This document shows, one piece after another, positions 9,055 to 17,926 of a DNA stretch of 64,000 nucleotides. A model generated the notes under the pieces. That model saw nothing but the letters and a program-made list of their open reading frames with translations. It was not told the DNA's origin and did no database searches. The position numbers and the translations under genes are program-made. How positions within the stretch are numbered: the first letter of the stretch is position 1; each line of letters starts with the position of its first letter. This stretch comes from Tolypothrix sp. PCC 7910 (GTDB lineage Bacteria; Cyanobacteriota; Cyanobacteriia; Cyanobacteriales; Nostocaceae): the NCBI RefSeq assembly GCF_011769525.1, contig NZ_CP050440.1, positions 7,364,001 through 7,428,000 of the forward strand. Reading direction: 5' to 3'.

Positions 9055-10020
9055 ATGAAAATTTTCGTTACTCGCAATCTACCAACTGACTTAGTACAAC
9101 TTAATGCAATGGTATCTGTGGAGGTTTGGCCGGAACGTCAACCACCACCTTATGAGATTTTGCTGGCTAAGGCGAAAGCTGTAGATGGGTTGTTGTGTCT
9201 GTTAACAGATAGAATTGATCAACAATTAATTGCTAGTTCTTCACTGAAAGTCATTAGTCAAATGGCTGTGGGGTTCGATAACATCGATATTGCGGCGGCG
9301 ACAGCACAAAAAATTCCCGTGGGACATACCCCTGGTGTATTAACTGATGCTACGGCAGATTTAACTTGGGCTTTACTCATGGCGGCTGCGCGGCGAGTTG
9401 TGGAAGCTGATAGATTTACCCGTGCAGGTTTGTGGCGAACTTGGGAACCAGATTTATTATTAGGGCCGAATGTTGCAGGTGCTACCTTGGGAATTATTGG
9501 CTGGGGACGAATTGGACAAGCTGTAGCGCGTCGTGCCCAAGGTTTTGATATGAGAATACTGTATACCAGCAACCGCAAATGTCAGCCAGAGGTGGAAAAA
9601 TGTTACGGTGCTGAGTTTGTGACGTTAGACAGGTTATTGCAAACATCCGACTTTATCAGTATCCATACGCCAGGGAATCAAGAGACTTATCATTTATTAA
9701 GCGATCGCGAATTTGCTTTAATGAAGCCATCGGCTATCTTAATAAACACAGCACGGGGAACGATTATCGACCAAGAGGCATTGTATCGGGCACTCTGCCA
9801 AAAGCAAATCGCCGCCGCCGCTTTGGATGTCACCGATCCAGAACCGCTACCAATGGATAGCCCCTTGCTAACTCTAGAGAACTTGATTATCACACCCCAC
9901 ATCGGAAGCGCCAGCCGCCAAACAAGAGCAAAAATGGCAGACATTGCGATCGCAAACTTAATTGCAGGCTTAAAAGGCGATCGTCTTCCCTACTGCGTCA
10001 ACCCAGAAGTTTATCGTTAA
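9055..10020 (+). CDS. D-isomer-specific 2-hydroxyacid dehydrogenase
   Basis: 321 aa, full length. Visible features: the Rossmann NAD(P) motif GIIGWGRIGQA (about residues 145-155), NTARGTIID (about 231-239), the Asp/Glu segment ALDVTDPEPLP and the catalytic HIGSAS near the C-terminus. This is closest to glyoxylate/hydroxypyruvate reductase (GRHPR/GhrB type), which reduces glyoxylate or hydroxypyruvate, the latter in the photorespiratory glycerate pathway. Specificity among relatives (formate, lactate, phosphoglycerate DH) is inferred. It stands alone, facing away from the histidine kinase; 264 bp between them show no gene. Confidence 0.85.
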   Translation: MKIFVTRNLPTDLVQLNAMVSVEVWPERQPPPYEILLAKAKAVDGLLCLLTDRIDQQLIASSSLKVISQMAVGFDNIDIAAATAQKIPVGHTPGVLTDATADLTWALLMAAARRVVEADRFTRAGLWRTWEPDLLLGPNVAGATLGIIGWGRIGQAVARRAQGFDMRILYTSNRKCQPEVEKCYGAEFVTLDRLLQTSDFISIHTPGNQETYHLLSDREFALMKPSAILINTARGTIIDQEALYRALCQKQIAAAALDVTDPEPLPMDSPLLTLENLIITPHIGSASRQTRAKMADIAIANLIAGLKGDRLPYCVNPEVYR

Positions 10021-10047
10021 ATTAATGCGTACTCCATCAATTACGAA

Positions 10048-10656
10048 TTACGAATTATCAACTAATCTCGGATACTGCGGACGGCAAGGACTACCTAAAC
10101 AAACCTGTCCAGATGGCATGGAACTAAAAACACTACTACGTGCGCCAATCACAGCATTTGCGCCGATTTCCACACCTGGGGCGACAAAACAATCAGCTGC
10201 TACCCAAACGCCATTATTAATAGTAATCTTCGCTGTCTTCAAGCCAAAAGCCGGATCGCGCATATCATGGCTACCAGTACAGAGATAACTTTTATGGGAA
10301 ATTACGCAATGTTCCCCGATGTGAATCTCATCGAGACTATAGAAAACGACATCATCACCAATCCAGCTATAGTCACCGATAGTCACTTTCCAAGGATAGG
10401 TAAAGCGCGCAGTTGGGCGAATAAACACACCTTTACCAATCCGCGCCCCAAACAAACGCAGCAACATACAACGCACCTGATTTAACGGCTGTATAGTCAA
10501 AGGAAAAGCGATCGCCTGCACCAACCACCACAACAAAATATACCAACCCGGACGGCCTCTATCAAACCAGGATTGGTCATACTTGCGTAAATCGGCAAAA
10601 GGGGCATTGGGCATGGGGCATTGGGCATTGGGCATTGGGTATTTGTTATTTGTCAT
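10048..10656 (-). CDS. WcaF-like colanic-acid-type O-acetyltransferase (hexapeptide repeat)
   Basis: 202 aa. After a membrane-associated Trp-rich segment (WYILLWWLVQAIAFPLTI) come left-handed beta-helix hexapeptide repeats (IGKGVFIRP, VTIGDYSWIGD, HIGEHCVISH, TINNGVWVAADCFVAPGVEIGANAVIGA). The fold uses acetyl-CoA to O-acetylate sugars. Neighbouring GT2 genes on the same strand support a role in exopolysaccharide or LPS decoration. The first about 20 residues (MTNNKYPMPNAQCPMPNA) are encoded by the tandem heptamer repeat at 10601-10694, so either the repeat has become coding or translation starts further in. Catalytic His is probably in CTGSHDMRD. Confidence 0.85.
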   Translation of the reverse strand: MTNNKYPMPNAQCPMPNAPFADLRKYDQSWFDRGRPGWYILLWWLVQAIAFPLTIQPLNQVRCMLLRLFGARIGKGVFIRPTARFTYPWKVTIGDYSWIGDDVVFYSLDEIHIGEHCVISHKSYLCTGSHDMRDPAFGLKTAKITINNGVWVAADCFVAPGVEIGANAVIGARSSVFSSMPSGQVCLGSPCRPQYPRLVDNS

Positions 10657-10694
10657 TTGTCATTTGTCATTTGTCATTTGTCATTTGTCATTTG
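10601..10694. repeat. Compound tandem heptamer repeats
   Basis: (GGGCATT)n followed directly by (TCATTTG)n, about 13 units in all. It overlaps the 5' end of the acetyltransferase gene. A separate series of CCCCAGT/CCCTAAT heptamers runs at about 10760-10810, up to the neighbouring glycosyltransferase. Confidence 0.9.
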
Positions 10695-10813
10695 GTAATG
10701 GATAATTGGGATTTCTTCTTGTCCCCTTGTCTCCTTGTCTCCTTGTCTCCTCATCTCCCCAGTCCCCAGTCCCCAGTCCCTAATCCCTAATCCCTAATCC
10801 CCAATCCCCCTCA

Positions 10814-11704
10814 CTACGATTTCGCCGTATTCAGCGTTCCGCCACAGTCGCGTAATTCGTAAAGTTTGGCTCCGATTTGATATTCGTATTGGCTTAATAA
10901 ACAGGCATAAACATATCCAGCTTTGCCATCTAAAAAGCCGCGCTGAATAATGTAGAACAAAATAAACCGTAATAATGGTTTAAATGGTAGACGTACCCAG
11001 ACTTTTTTTAAGAAGCGTTTGCGTTGGACTGCATCACCAAATAAATGTCCACCAATTGTGCCACCTTCATCTCGATTGGTGAGCAGATTATAATAAACGC
11101 GGGCTTCCCAATTAGAATAACGATTGTGTCTTTCTAACCAGTGGTAAAGGTCGCGGAAATCTTCATGCAACATATCATTTTTGAGATAGCCGACTTTACC
11201 ATCTAAAACCACGTGTTCGTGAACTTCATTATCGCCAGTATTGGGAATATCTTCGGTATGCAGGTTTTCGTAACGCCCTTGTTTATGCTTAAATAATCGC
11301 AAATTCCAATCGGGATATTTACCACCGTGGCGAATCCATTTTCCTAAGAAAAATACTCGGCGATTGAGATAATAACCTGCATATTCATCGTCTTGAATTA
11401 CTTGAGCAATTTCTGCCCATAATTCTGGTGTAATTCGCTCATCACAATCGACAATTAACACCCATTCATTGCGAAATGGCAGATTATCTAAAGACCAATT
11501 TTTCTTCTTCGGCCAGCTACCATTAAATTTAAATTGGACGATATGAGCGCCAAAACTTTCTGCAATAGCGACACTGTTATCGGTACTTTGAGAATCAACT
11601 AGAAATACTTCATCAGCTATTTGCAAGCTAGTGAGGCAAGCTGGTAAATTAGCTTGCTCATTTTTGGCGGGAATAAGTACAGAAACAGGTATTTTAGATG
11701 ACAT
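10814..11704 (-). CDS. Glycosyltransferase family 2, WaaE/KdtX-like
   Basis: 296 aa. GT-A fold: N-terminal SVLIPAKNEQANLPACL, then VDSQSTDNSV and the metal-binding DxD-type segment VDCDERI (about residues 86-92). The C-terminal half (LNRRVFFLGKWIRHGGKYPDW, LHEDF, RHNRYSNWEA) resembles bacterial LPS-core beta-glucosyltransferases of the WaaE type. No clear membrane anchor. It sits with another GT2 gene (26 bp upstream) and an acetyltransferase, all on the minus strand, which suggests a small surface-polysaccharide operon. Acceptor unknown. Confidence 0.85.
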   Translation of the reverse strand: MSSKIPVSVLIPAKNEQANLPACLTSLQIADEVFLVDSQSTDNSVAIAESFGAHIVQFKFNGSWPKKKNWSLDNLPFRNEWVLIVDCDERITPELWAEIAQVIQDDEYAGYYLNRRVFFLGKWIRHGGKYPDWNLRLFKHKQGRYENLHTEDIPNTGDNEVHEHVVLDGKVGYLKNDMLHEDFRDLYHWLERHNRYSNWEARVYYNLLTNRDEGGTIGGHLFGDAVQRKRFLKKVWVRLPFKPLLRFILFYIIQRGFLDGKAGYVYACLLSQYEYQIGAKLYELRDCGGTLNTAKS

Positions 11705-11730
11705 ATAAGATTTAAAATATATTTCAGATA

Positions 11731-12669
11731 TTATTTTTTATTTGCTGTTGATAGTAGCCCTTGAATGGCAGCATTTAAATAACCAATCTGACCATAGGCA
11801 TAAACAAGCTTGTCAAAGCGTTCTGCTGGATCGGAAAAGTATTGCAATGCTTTATATAAACCGCGAATAAAGCGTTCGCCACCTCGTTGTAATTGGCTAA
11901 TTCCAGCTTTTCCTGCAAGTTGTTCGCGGTAACATTCACTAATACCTTGCCACCAGCCGCGGTTTAAAAACCAAGAACGTTTTAAGCGTTCTGGTGCAAC
12001 ATTGTGAGCTACTAACGCTGCGGGAAGATAAGCAACTTGCCAACCTTTTTGCAGGGCAAATTCTGTCATTTGCAGTTCTTCATTGGATAATAAATTTTTG
12101 CCGACTCGACCAAGATGGGGATCAAAGCCGCCAATCTCTTCCAAGAAGGAACGGCGTATACAGTAATTTAAGCCTCTGGGGGTGAAACTCGGTTTATCAA
12201 TATAAATTGTGCTGTCACCCAAGTCGTATGCACCCAAATTCGCAGCTAAACCAGGGGATAGCCAGCGTGGTTGTTGTACGTCTTGGGGCCATAAAAGCGT
12301 AACTTTACCACCAGCGATCGCTAGTTGCGAGTTATTTTTATAGGCATCATAAAATACTGAAAGCCAGCGATCGCTTGCGACTGCATCATCATCTAAATAA
12401 GCGAGAATCTCTCCACTCGCTAGTTTTGCACCCGTATTCCGCGCTACAGATAAACCAGTAGTTGGTTCAAAGACATACTTCAACCGAGGATTGCTGGCTC
12501 TTTGCGCTACAACTTCCTTAGTGCGATCGCTGGAGTTATTATCAACTACCACAACTTCAAACTCAGCCGCAAAATCCTGTGCCAAAAGACTATCAATCGC
12601 CGCACCTAAATAGGTGTCTCGATTGTGAGTACAAATAATGGCAGAGATTTGGATATCTGGCATAGGCAT
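11731..12669 (-). CDS. Glycosyltransferase family 2
   Basis: 312 aa. N-terminal GT-A nucleotide-sugar domain: SAIICTHNRDTYLGAAIDSL, VVVDNNSSDRTKEVV and DxD-like LDDDAVA (about 92-98). NYCIRRSFLEEIGGFDPHLG and NEELQMTEFA follow, typical of exopolysaccharide GT2 enzymes. The C-terminal part (about 230-312) is helical and may sit on the membrane. Two in-frame ATGs exist (12669 and 12663); neither has a good Shine-Dalgarno. It precedes the WaaE-like gene by 26 bp, so co-transcription is likely. I considered HpsE but do not see enough to name it. Confidence 0.85.
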   Translation of the reverse strand: MPMPDIQISAIICTHNRDTYLGAAIDSLLAQDFAAEFEVVVVDNNSSDRTKEVVAQRASNPRLKYVFEPTTGLSVARNTGAKLASGEILAYLDDDAVASDRWLSVFYDAYKNNSQLAIAGGKVTLLWPQDVQQPRWLSPGLAANLGAYDLGDSTIYIDKPSFTPRGLNYCIRRSFLEEIGGFDPHLGRVGKNLLSNEELQMTEFALQKGWQVAYLPAALVAHNVAPERLKRSWFLNRGWWQGISECYREQLAGKAGISQLQRGGERFIRGLYKALQYFSDPAERFDKLVYAYGQIGYLNAAIQGLLSTANKK

Positions 12670-12880
12670 TGGTTATGGTTTTTGCTGTTACCAGTTGTCA
12701 GTGGTCAAAAGTCTCCAGCCAACAGTCGCAAGTTATACAAAGTCTATAAAGCTTTGACTAATAACTAATGACCAATGACCAATGACTCATGACAACATCC
12801 AACCGTAACCTAATGCCGCTAATCTATACCAAAAATCTAGTCCTACCAACCGAGTTTCTTCGGAAATAATCGTCAGAACT

Positions 12881-13699
12881 TTAAGCTTGCTGAACGTGAC
12901 TGTGTAATATTACCAGTGTTTCAGCTAATTGACTGAGGCGAGTTTCCAGGTATTGTTTGCGTCCTAAAAGTTGGCGTAATTTTTGATAACGTGCGATCGC
13001 CATACTTACCGATGGAACCTGATCTGGGGGACAGGGACGTGTCCAAACTTGACCAGAAGCATCAACACCGCATAGACGGTAGCCTGTACGGGAAGATTGA
13101 TAAGAAACTTTGGCACCCGCAGCACAAATTTCTTCTACATAATCCATTAGGCGATCGACTTCTGCATGGCGTAATGTCGCTTTTCCTCCTTGGTCTGGTT
13201 CTTTGGTATTGGATTCTAACCAGCCATTGACTATCGGCCCTTCTAAATAAACATCTTGAATTTGCTTGAGGATTGTATGTAGTTCTTTCTCCCAACCTAC
13301 AACAGTTTCCTCAATATCCTTTAACAAATTCATTGCCAATCCTGGATTTGCACCGTGGCGATGGTTGCTGAAGCTGGGTGTTTTAAATTTCGGTAGGCTA
13401 GGTGTTTTACCACTGCTATCTTGTGTAGAAAAAGCCTGTACACCATGATGGTGAGCAAATAATTCCTCTGAGTCAGAAAAGCTACCTTCAGCATCGGGAC
13501 TGAGGTCAATTGTCTTTCCCTCGTTTTCTAGTTCCTCTGGTGAAGGATTCAGCACACTATCTGTAGATTCAGTTGTCCCAACGCTGATTCTAAAAGAGAA
13601 AGGCCGCTTTTGCGAATCACCTGTTTCTGGAGTATCGGCGGTACCTTTATTCCCTAAATCGTGTAGAGTTGCCTCAATGCGTTTCCAGCCTGTTTTCAT
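12881..13699 (-). CDS. Conserved-type hypothetical protein
   Basis: 272 aa, soluble. The N-terminal about 110 residues are acidic and Ser/Thr-rich and look disordered. The C-terminal half (about 118-272) is helical and charged (IEETVVGWEKELHTILKQIQDVY, RLMDYVEEICAAGAKVSYQSS, IARYQKLRQLLGRKQYLETRLSQLAETL) and probably coiled-coil. AGGA lies about 8 nt before the ATG. It is divergent from cobU across 211 bp. I recognise no family and assign no function. Confidence 0.7.
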   Translation of the reverse strand: MKTGWKRIEATLHDLGNKGTADTPETGDSQKRPFSFRISVGTTESTDSVLNPSPEELENEGKTIDLSPDAEGSFSDSEELFAHHHGVQAFSTQDSSGKTPSLPKFKTPSFSNHRHGANPGLAMNLLKDIEETVVGWEKELHTILKQIQDVYLEGPIVNGWLESNTKEPDQGGKATLRHAEVDRLMDYVEEICAAGAKVSYQSSRTGYRLCGVDASGQVWTRPCPPDQVPSVSMAIARYQKLRQLLGRKQYLETRLSQLAETLVILHSHVQQA

Positions 13700-13910
13700 A
13701 AAGATATCCTGAAATTTGCTGTCCCCAGTAGTGTTGAATAATTCACAATGGGGTTGTTGGGATTTTTGGCTTATGCCATTTGTGCATCAATGATGCTGGT
13801 GCTAATTTTATCTCTTTAGAGATATTTAAAACCAACAATCTCAGCCCTAACGGTAAAATTCAGTTCAGACATTCTAACCTGAATCAATTAAATATATTAA
13901 GGAAAAGGCT

Positions 13911-14459
13911 TTGGGTAAAGTTATCTTAATCACAGGTGCAGCGAGATCTGGTAAAAGTGAATGGTCAGAAACTCTAGCGATGCAGTCAGGAAAGACTGTT
14001 GTTTACGTAGCAACAGCTGTGTCAGACCCGGCTGATGAAGAATGGCAAAAACGCATTCAAAAACATCAGAAACGCCGTCCTCAAGATTGGTTAACTTTAT
14101 CAGTACCTATAGAACTTACTGCTACTTTAGCCGATGCAAAACCAAACACCTGCCTTTTAGTTGACTCGTTAGGAACTTGGGTAGCTAATTTGCTTGAGCA
14201 AGACGAAATCAGCTGGGAGAATACAATAACAGAATTTTTAGAGACTGTACAACTGGTTGCAGCCGATATGTTATTTGTTGCTGAAGAAGTGGGTTGGGGA
14301 GTAGTACCGGCTTATCCTAGTGGTCGTCAATTCCGCGATCGCTTGGGTACCTTAGTTCGCCAGTTAGGAGTTATTTGCGATAGCGTTTATTTAGTGACTG
14401 GGGGTCATGTATTAAATCTCAGCATTCTGGGTGTGCCATTACCGCCCCCAAAAGCGTAA
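13911..14459 (+). CDS. cobU: Adenosylcobinamide kinase / adenosylcobinamide-phosphate guanylyltransferase
   Basis: 182 aa, bifunctional CobU/CobP of late cobalamin assembly. It phosphorylates adenosylcobinamide and then transfers GMP to make adenosyl-GDP-cobinamide. P-loop GAARSGKS spans residues 9-16; the KHQKRRPQDW segment (51-60) contains His52, the likely guanylylated residue; VDSLGTWVANLL and VAEEVGWGVVPAYPSGRQFRD are family-typical. The start is TTG at 13911, supported by AAGG at 13899-13902 with 8-nt spacing and by the P-loop sitting at the N-terminus; there is no nearby ATG. No other cob genes or cobalamin riboswitch were seen nearby. Confidence 0.92.
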   Translation: MGKVILITGAARSGKSEWSETLAMQSGKTVVYVATAVSDPADEEWQKRIQKHQKRRPQDWLTLSVPIELTATLADAKPNTCLLVDSLGTWVANLLEQDEISWENTITEFLETVQLVAADMLFVAEEVGWGVVPAYPSGRQFRDRLGTLVRQLGVICDSVYLVTGGHVLNLSILGVPLPPPKA

Positions 14460-14503
14460 TCAATTTACAATTAAGAAATATACTTAAGTATTCATTGTTG
14501 AGT

Positions 14504-14547
14504 ACAGACGCGATGAATCTTAGACGCGATGAATCGCGTCTCTACAA
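14504..14547. repeat. Dispersed palindrome of the GACGCGATGAATCGCGTC type
   Basis: Palindromic core AGACGCGATGAATCGCGTCT at 14522-14541, preceded by a truncated second copy (from 14506) and followed by CTACAA. Related copies are at 37545-37564, 41513-41532 (inside a coding gene) and 42965-42984. Confidence 0.9.
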
Positions 14548-14624
14548 GTGTTGACTAAATCTCTTAATTGTTTATTCAGCATTGAATAATCAAAGTGTCA
14601 AATTTACAATCTAGAATTAGTTAT

Positions 14625-15062
14625 ATGGCAAACAAACAAGACGTTAAAAGATATCTTGCCTACTGGTTTCAGTTAGGCAGAAAGGTTATTGTTAGCAATG
14701 GCAAGGCAGAGTTATTGCCTCAACAGGTGCTGCAAGGCGATCGCTATAGTGAAGAATTTGAAGACATCTGGCAACAAATTCATCATCAAGCTAGCGAGTG
14801 TCACCTAGAAGGAACTGATGAAACAATAGCGGAACTGCTAACACCAGCATGGGAAATGCTACCTTGTAGTCGTTGCGAAATGCCAGTACCAATGCGAAAT
14901 GTTGGTATGCCAGCTTTGTCTTGTCCCTGCAATACTTTACCAAACTGGCCTAATAGCGAACTACCGCAACCACGCAACCCTGTCAGCACCCAAGAACAAC
15001 TTCAGATAATTCGCGATCGCCTTTGGAAGAAGGTGCATTCATCCAGCACTGTTGCTGATTAA
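14625..15062 (+). CDS. Hypothetical protein with CxxC/CxC motif
   Basis: 145 aa from the ATG at 14625 (MANKQDVKRYLAYWFQLGRKV). An in-frame GTG at 14595 would add ten residues of poor quality. The middle carries CSRCEMPVPM and then SCPCNT about 20 residues later, a possible small metal site. The C-terminus is helical and charged (TQEQLQIIRDRLWKKVH). Likely conserved among cyanobacteria, but I cannot name a family. It follows cobU at 165 bp with a repeat between, so it is probably a separate transcript. A weak hairpin (CACAC..GTGTG) followed by a T-tract lies at 15167-15208. Confidence 0.65.
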   Translation: MANKQDVKRYLAYWFQLGRKVIVSNGKAELLPQQVLQGDRYSEEFEDIWQQIHHQASECHLEGTDETIAELLTPAWEMLPCSRCEMPVPMRNVGMPALSCPCNTLPNWPNSELPQPRNPVSTQEQLQIIRDRLWKKVHSSSTVAD

Positions 15063-15166
15063 GTTAAAAGTCACCAAATTTCTATATTGAGGCTTGGCTA
15101 TTGAAATATTGGCTCTATAACGCTGTAGTTTAAGAATAGTGTTAGTTGTATAAATAATTTTTGTCT

Positions 15167-15208
15167 CACACAAGGCGTAAAGCCGCTAAGAAGTGTGGGT
15201 TTTTTTAT
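15167..15208 (+). terminator. Possible Rho-independent terminator
   Basis: CACAC and GTGTG arms enclose a smaller GGC/GCC pair, followed by GGG and a long T-rich tract. It lies about 105 bp downstream of the hypothetical gene at 14625. The stem is short, so this is moderate evidence only. Confidence 0.45.
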
Positions 15209-15327
15209 TTTTTATTGTAGATGTCGTCACAGAGATTGCGATCGCAGCCCATAACATCTTTTATTACTGGTAGCATTTTGTTTAATCAGACATGATATGA
15301 AAGGATGCTTGTGTCATAGAGGTTAGT

Positions 15328-16014
15328 GTGGTGTCTTTCCTTGAAAATGCAAATTCTGCTGCCAAAGAAGTCATGGATCAGATCGATCCAACGTTATCTG
15401 CTAAGTATGCAACCGTCATTGAATTTCTCTGTGATAACCCAAATATGGCTGCTGCTGGACGTAGTAAAGACAGTTCAGAAATTGGAACCCTTAATTATAT
15501 AAAGGTGCAAGCTTTAAATTTTAAAAAAGGTCGAGAACCGAAAACTCCCGAACCTCCAAAGACTATTCCTGATGAAATGGTGGGAATTATATTAAATCAG
15601 TATTTTAATGTTCCTGTGGATGAAATTCAAAAAGCAAAAGAATGGCATCTCCTTTCTATGGGTGCAGAAAATTTAGTTGGTGACCTTCTGGAAAGATACA
15701 TAGCACATACTCTAGAAGATAAAGGTTGGGTATGGTGTTCAGGTTCGGTAGTTAGATCTGTAGATTTCATCTATCGTGATGAACAAAGACAATGGCAGTC
15801 GTTACAAGTTAAAAACAGAGATAATTCTGAAAACTCCTCATCATCAGCAATTAGAAACGGAACACCTATCAAGAAATGGCATAGAACGTTTTCTAAAAAG
15901 CAAGGGGACAATTGGAAAAATTTTCCCTTAAAAACCCCACATAATTTATCGGAAGAAAATTTCAAAAAGTTTGTCGAAAATTATTTGCAAAATCTGAAAA
16001 ACATCATGTCTTAA
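15328..16014 (+). CDS. Type II restriction endonuclease, SinI-like
   Basis: 228 aa. I recognise the SinI-type pattern: IPDEMVGIILNQYFNVPV, LLSMGAENLVGDLLERYIAH, WVWCSGSVVRSVDFI. The acidic Asp in SVDFI and the later QVKNR (about residues 158-162) fit a PD-(D/E)xK catalytic core (D...QxK). SinI cuts GGWCC; the same target is probable here but not proven. Tandem GTG starts at 15328 and 15331; AGAGG at 15318-15322 gives 5- and 8-nt spacing, so 15331 may be the true start. It lies tail-to-tail with the methyltransferase, 20 bp apart, which supports an R-M pair. Confidence 0.78.
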   Translation: MVSFLENANSAAKEVMDQIDPTLSAKYATVIEFLCDNPNMAAAGRSKDSSEIGTLNYIKVQALNFKKGREPKTPEPPKTIPDEMVGIILNQYFNVPVDEIQKAKEWHLLSMGAENLVGDLLERYIAHTLEDKGWVWCSGSVVRSVDFIYRDEQRQWQSLQVKNRDNSENSSSSAIRNGTPIKKWHRTFSKKQGDNWKNFPLKTPHNLSEENFKKFVENYLQNLKNIMS

Positions 16015-16034
16015 GATTGCAAGAGTTATTTAAC

Positions 16035-17468
16035 TTATACAAAACACTCGATGCCTGACAACGGTTTATCCTGTAAATCATTTGTACTGATGGCGGCAGA
16101 GGCTTTTCTCTCCCAGGAAACATCATCATTATTTTTATATCTTGAAAATGGAAAATCTTGTGGGGGATGGTGGAATTGTCCACTCATGTGAGTAAGAATT
16201 GTTCTACCTATTGCTTCTCCTAAACCCACAGGAACGGCGTTACCAATTTGCCGATATTGGTCGATGATTGAGCCACATACCATCCAGTTATCAGGAAATT
16301 GTTGAATACGCTTATATTCTTGGATGCTTAAAGGTCGATTGAGTACTGGATGGCAAATATCTGTTGCAGGCATAGCCGGATGGGTGACTAGGGTACAACT
16401 TGGCTTGTCCCAGGAAAGCCTTCTCAAAAACCCAGTTTTACCTCCTCCAGCATAGTAAGATTTTCCCAGTGCTTTTTTCTGCATCTCAAGAGGAAGGTGT
16501 TTCCAGTACTGTCCTTCCTGAAGCATTCGGTAATATACGAGCCTATTCTCTGGAAAATTCACGTACAATGCTTCTTCTTCTGGAAGATTGCTTATTGCAT
16601 CACGTAAAGTTTGCCAGTGTGGTAGTCCAAAACTACCATTTTCTGAATGAGTTGGGTAAAGGTAAGGAACCTTACCGCCATCGCGATGGCAAATCATCAC
16701 AACCCTTTCTCTGACTTGGGGAACTCCATAATTGGCTGTGTTGTATAGATTAAAGCTGATATCATATCCTCCCTTACGAAGAAGATTGATGATATGAAGC
16801 AAAGCGCCCCCTGGTAACTCATCTATGCTTAAGGGCGGGTTATTTTCTCCTCGTGCTGCATGAGGTCGATGTTTCAGTGGTGCAGAAAGAAGACCACGAA
16901 CATTTTCTATAACGGCGTATTTAGGCTTAATATCAAGAATTATTTCTATAAATTTTAAGAATACATTACCGCGTTTATCATTAAATCCACGGCGCGCACC
17001 TGCAGTTGAAAATGCTTGACATGGCGGGCCTCCGACAATAATATCAACTTCGTTTTTTGATATTCCTGCATATTCAAGAATTTCATCTGTTGTATAAGAT
17101 GAAATATCTCCAATCAGAGCGATCTCCGGTCGGTTAGATATTATTGTTTTGCGACAATATTTGTCCACTTCGCACCCAAGAACAATTTCTATCCCTGATT
17201 TTTCTAAACCGAGATCAAGTCCCATTGCACCCGAAAAGAAAGATAGTGCTTTAATGCCTTTCCCGTGTTTTTTCTTGCTTTTGCGATCAGATGGGTAATT
17301 AGATTCTAATTTCGCCTGATAAGATTCTATGGAATCTGACATGATCACCCAGGTTTTACCAACTTGCTGACCGACGAGTATACCTTCTCGAAGCAAAGAG
17401 CGAATTCTTTGCTCAGAAAAGCCAAGTTTACAAGCGGCTTCTTTTGTGGATAGATATGGAACTTCCAT
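16035..17468 (-). CDS. DNA (cytosine-5) methyltransferase with N-terminal HTH domain
   Basis: 477 aa. After an excisionase/MerR-like helix-turn-helix domain (about residues 4-50: STKEAACKLGFSEQRIRSLL) comes a full C5 methylase: motif I FSGAMGLDLGL (78-88), motif IV GGPPCQAFS with catalytic Cys150, motif VI ENVRGL, and motifs IX-X QRIQQFPDNW-type and QIGNAVPV near the C-terminus. It should protect the site cut by the neighbouring nuclease, presumably GGWCC as for SinI/AvaII. The fused HTH may let the enzyme control its own or the nuclease promoter, as known for some C5 methylases with N-terminal extensions. This is inference. Confidence 0.9.
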   Translation of the reverse strand: MEVPYLSTKEAACKLGFSEQRIRSLLREGILVGQQVGKTWVIMSDSIESYQAKLESNYPSDRKSKKKHGKGIKALSFFSGAMGLDLGLEKSGIEIVLGCEVDKYCRKTIISNRPEIALIGDISSYTTDEILEYAGISKNEVDIIVGGPPCQAFSTAGARRGFNDKRGNVFLKFIEIILDIKPKYAVIENVRGLLSAPLKHRPHAARGENNPPLSIDELPGGALLHIINLLRKGGYDISFNLYNTANYGVPQVRERVVMICHRDGGKVPYLYPTHSENGSFGLPHWQTLRDAISNLPEEEALYVNFPENRLVYYRMLQEGQYWKHLPLEMQKKALGKSYYAGGGKTGFLRRLSWDKPSCTLVTHPAMPATDICHPVLNRPLSIQEYKRIQQFPDNWMVCGSIIDQYRQIGNAVPVGLGEAIGRTILTHMSGQFHHPPQDFPFSRYKNNDDVSWERKASAAISTNDLQDKPLSGIECFV

Positions 17469-17655
17469 ACTTTCTCAGTCGAAACTTTTTTCATACCATC
17501 AGTAATACTATCTCAAAGATCATGTCAAACCGCTACTTAAGAGATGAAGTGTTGATAGCTGGCGGTTGACTGTCAAGAGAGATTCAACCCCATTGTGTGA
17601 TTTATCCCTTGATGACTTAGCTTAAAAGGCAGGTTAAATTTTTGCACGGCGATAC

Positions 17656-17739
17656 ATTAACAATGTAAACCAATACATTGGCAATGTAGGGCAATACATT
17701 AACAATGTAACCCGATGCATTAACATTGCATCAGCTTGC
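17656..17739. repeat. Inverted copy of the 42-bp tandem repeat family
   Basis: Two 42-bp units, starting at about 17656 and 17698, with ACATTAACAATGT and CATTGGCAATG/CATTAACATTG cores. Read on the other strand they match the units at 1487-1679. The 458-bp gap between the methyltransferase and the CnfR-like gene shows nothing else. Confidence 0.85.
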
Positions 17740-17926
17740 GTTGAGATAGCACGGTCATATTTCACCAAAATGCCTGCTGATACTAAATCCCATACTACTC
17801 AGTTAAGTGTTTTGAACTCAAAATAGCTTTTGGGAAAAATCTCAAAGGCTAAGGGTAAAAGGTTGCTTCTTTCCCTTTTCCCATTCCCCTTTCCCCCTTC
17901 ACCGAAAATGATTGGTACTAAATCCA

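Noticed and set aside
11731-12669. Naming this GT2 gene hpsE
   Set aside because: It shares only general GT2 features; nothing seen is specific to HpsE.
13700-13910. Cobalamin riboswitch upstream of cobU
   Set aside because: No B12-box-like sequence or suitable fold was seen in the 211-bp region.
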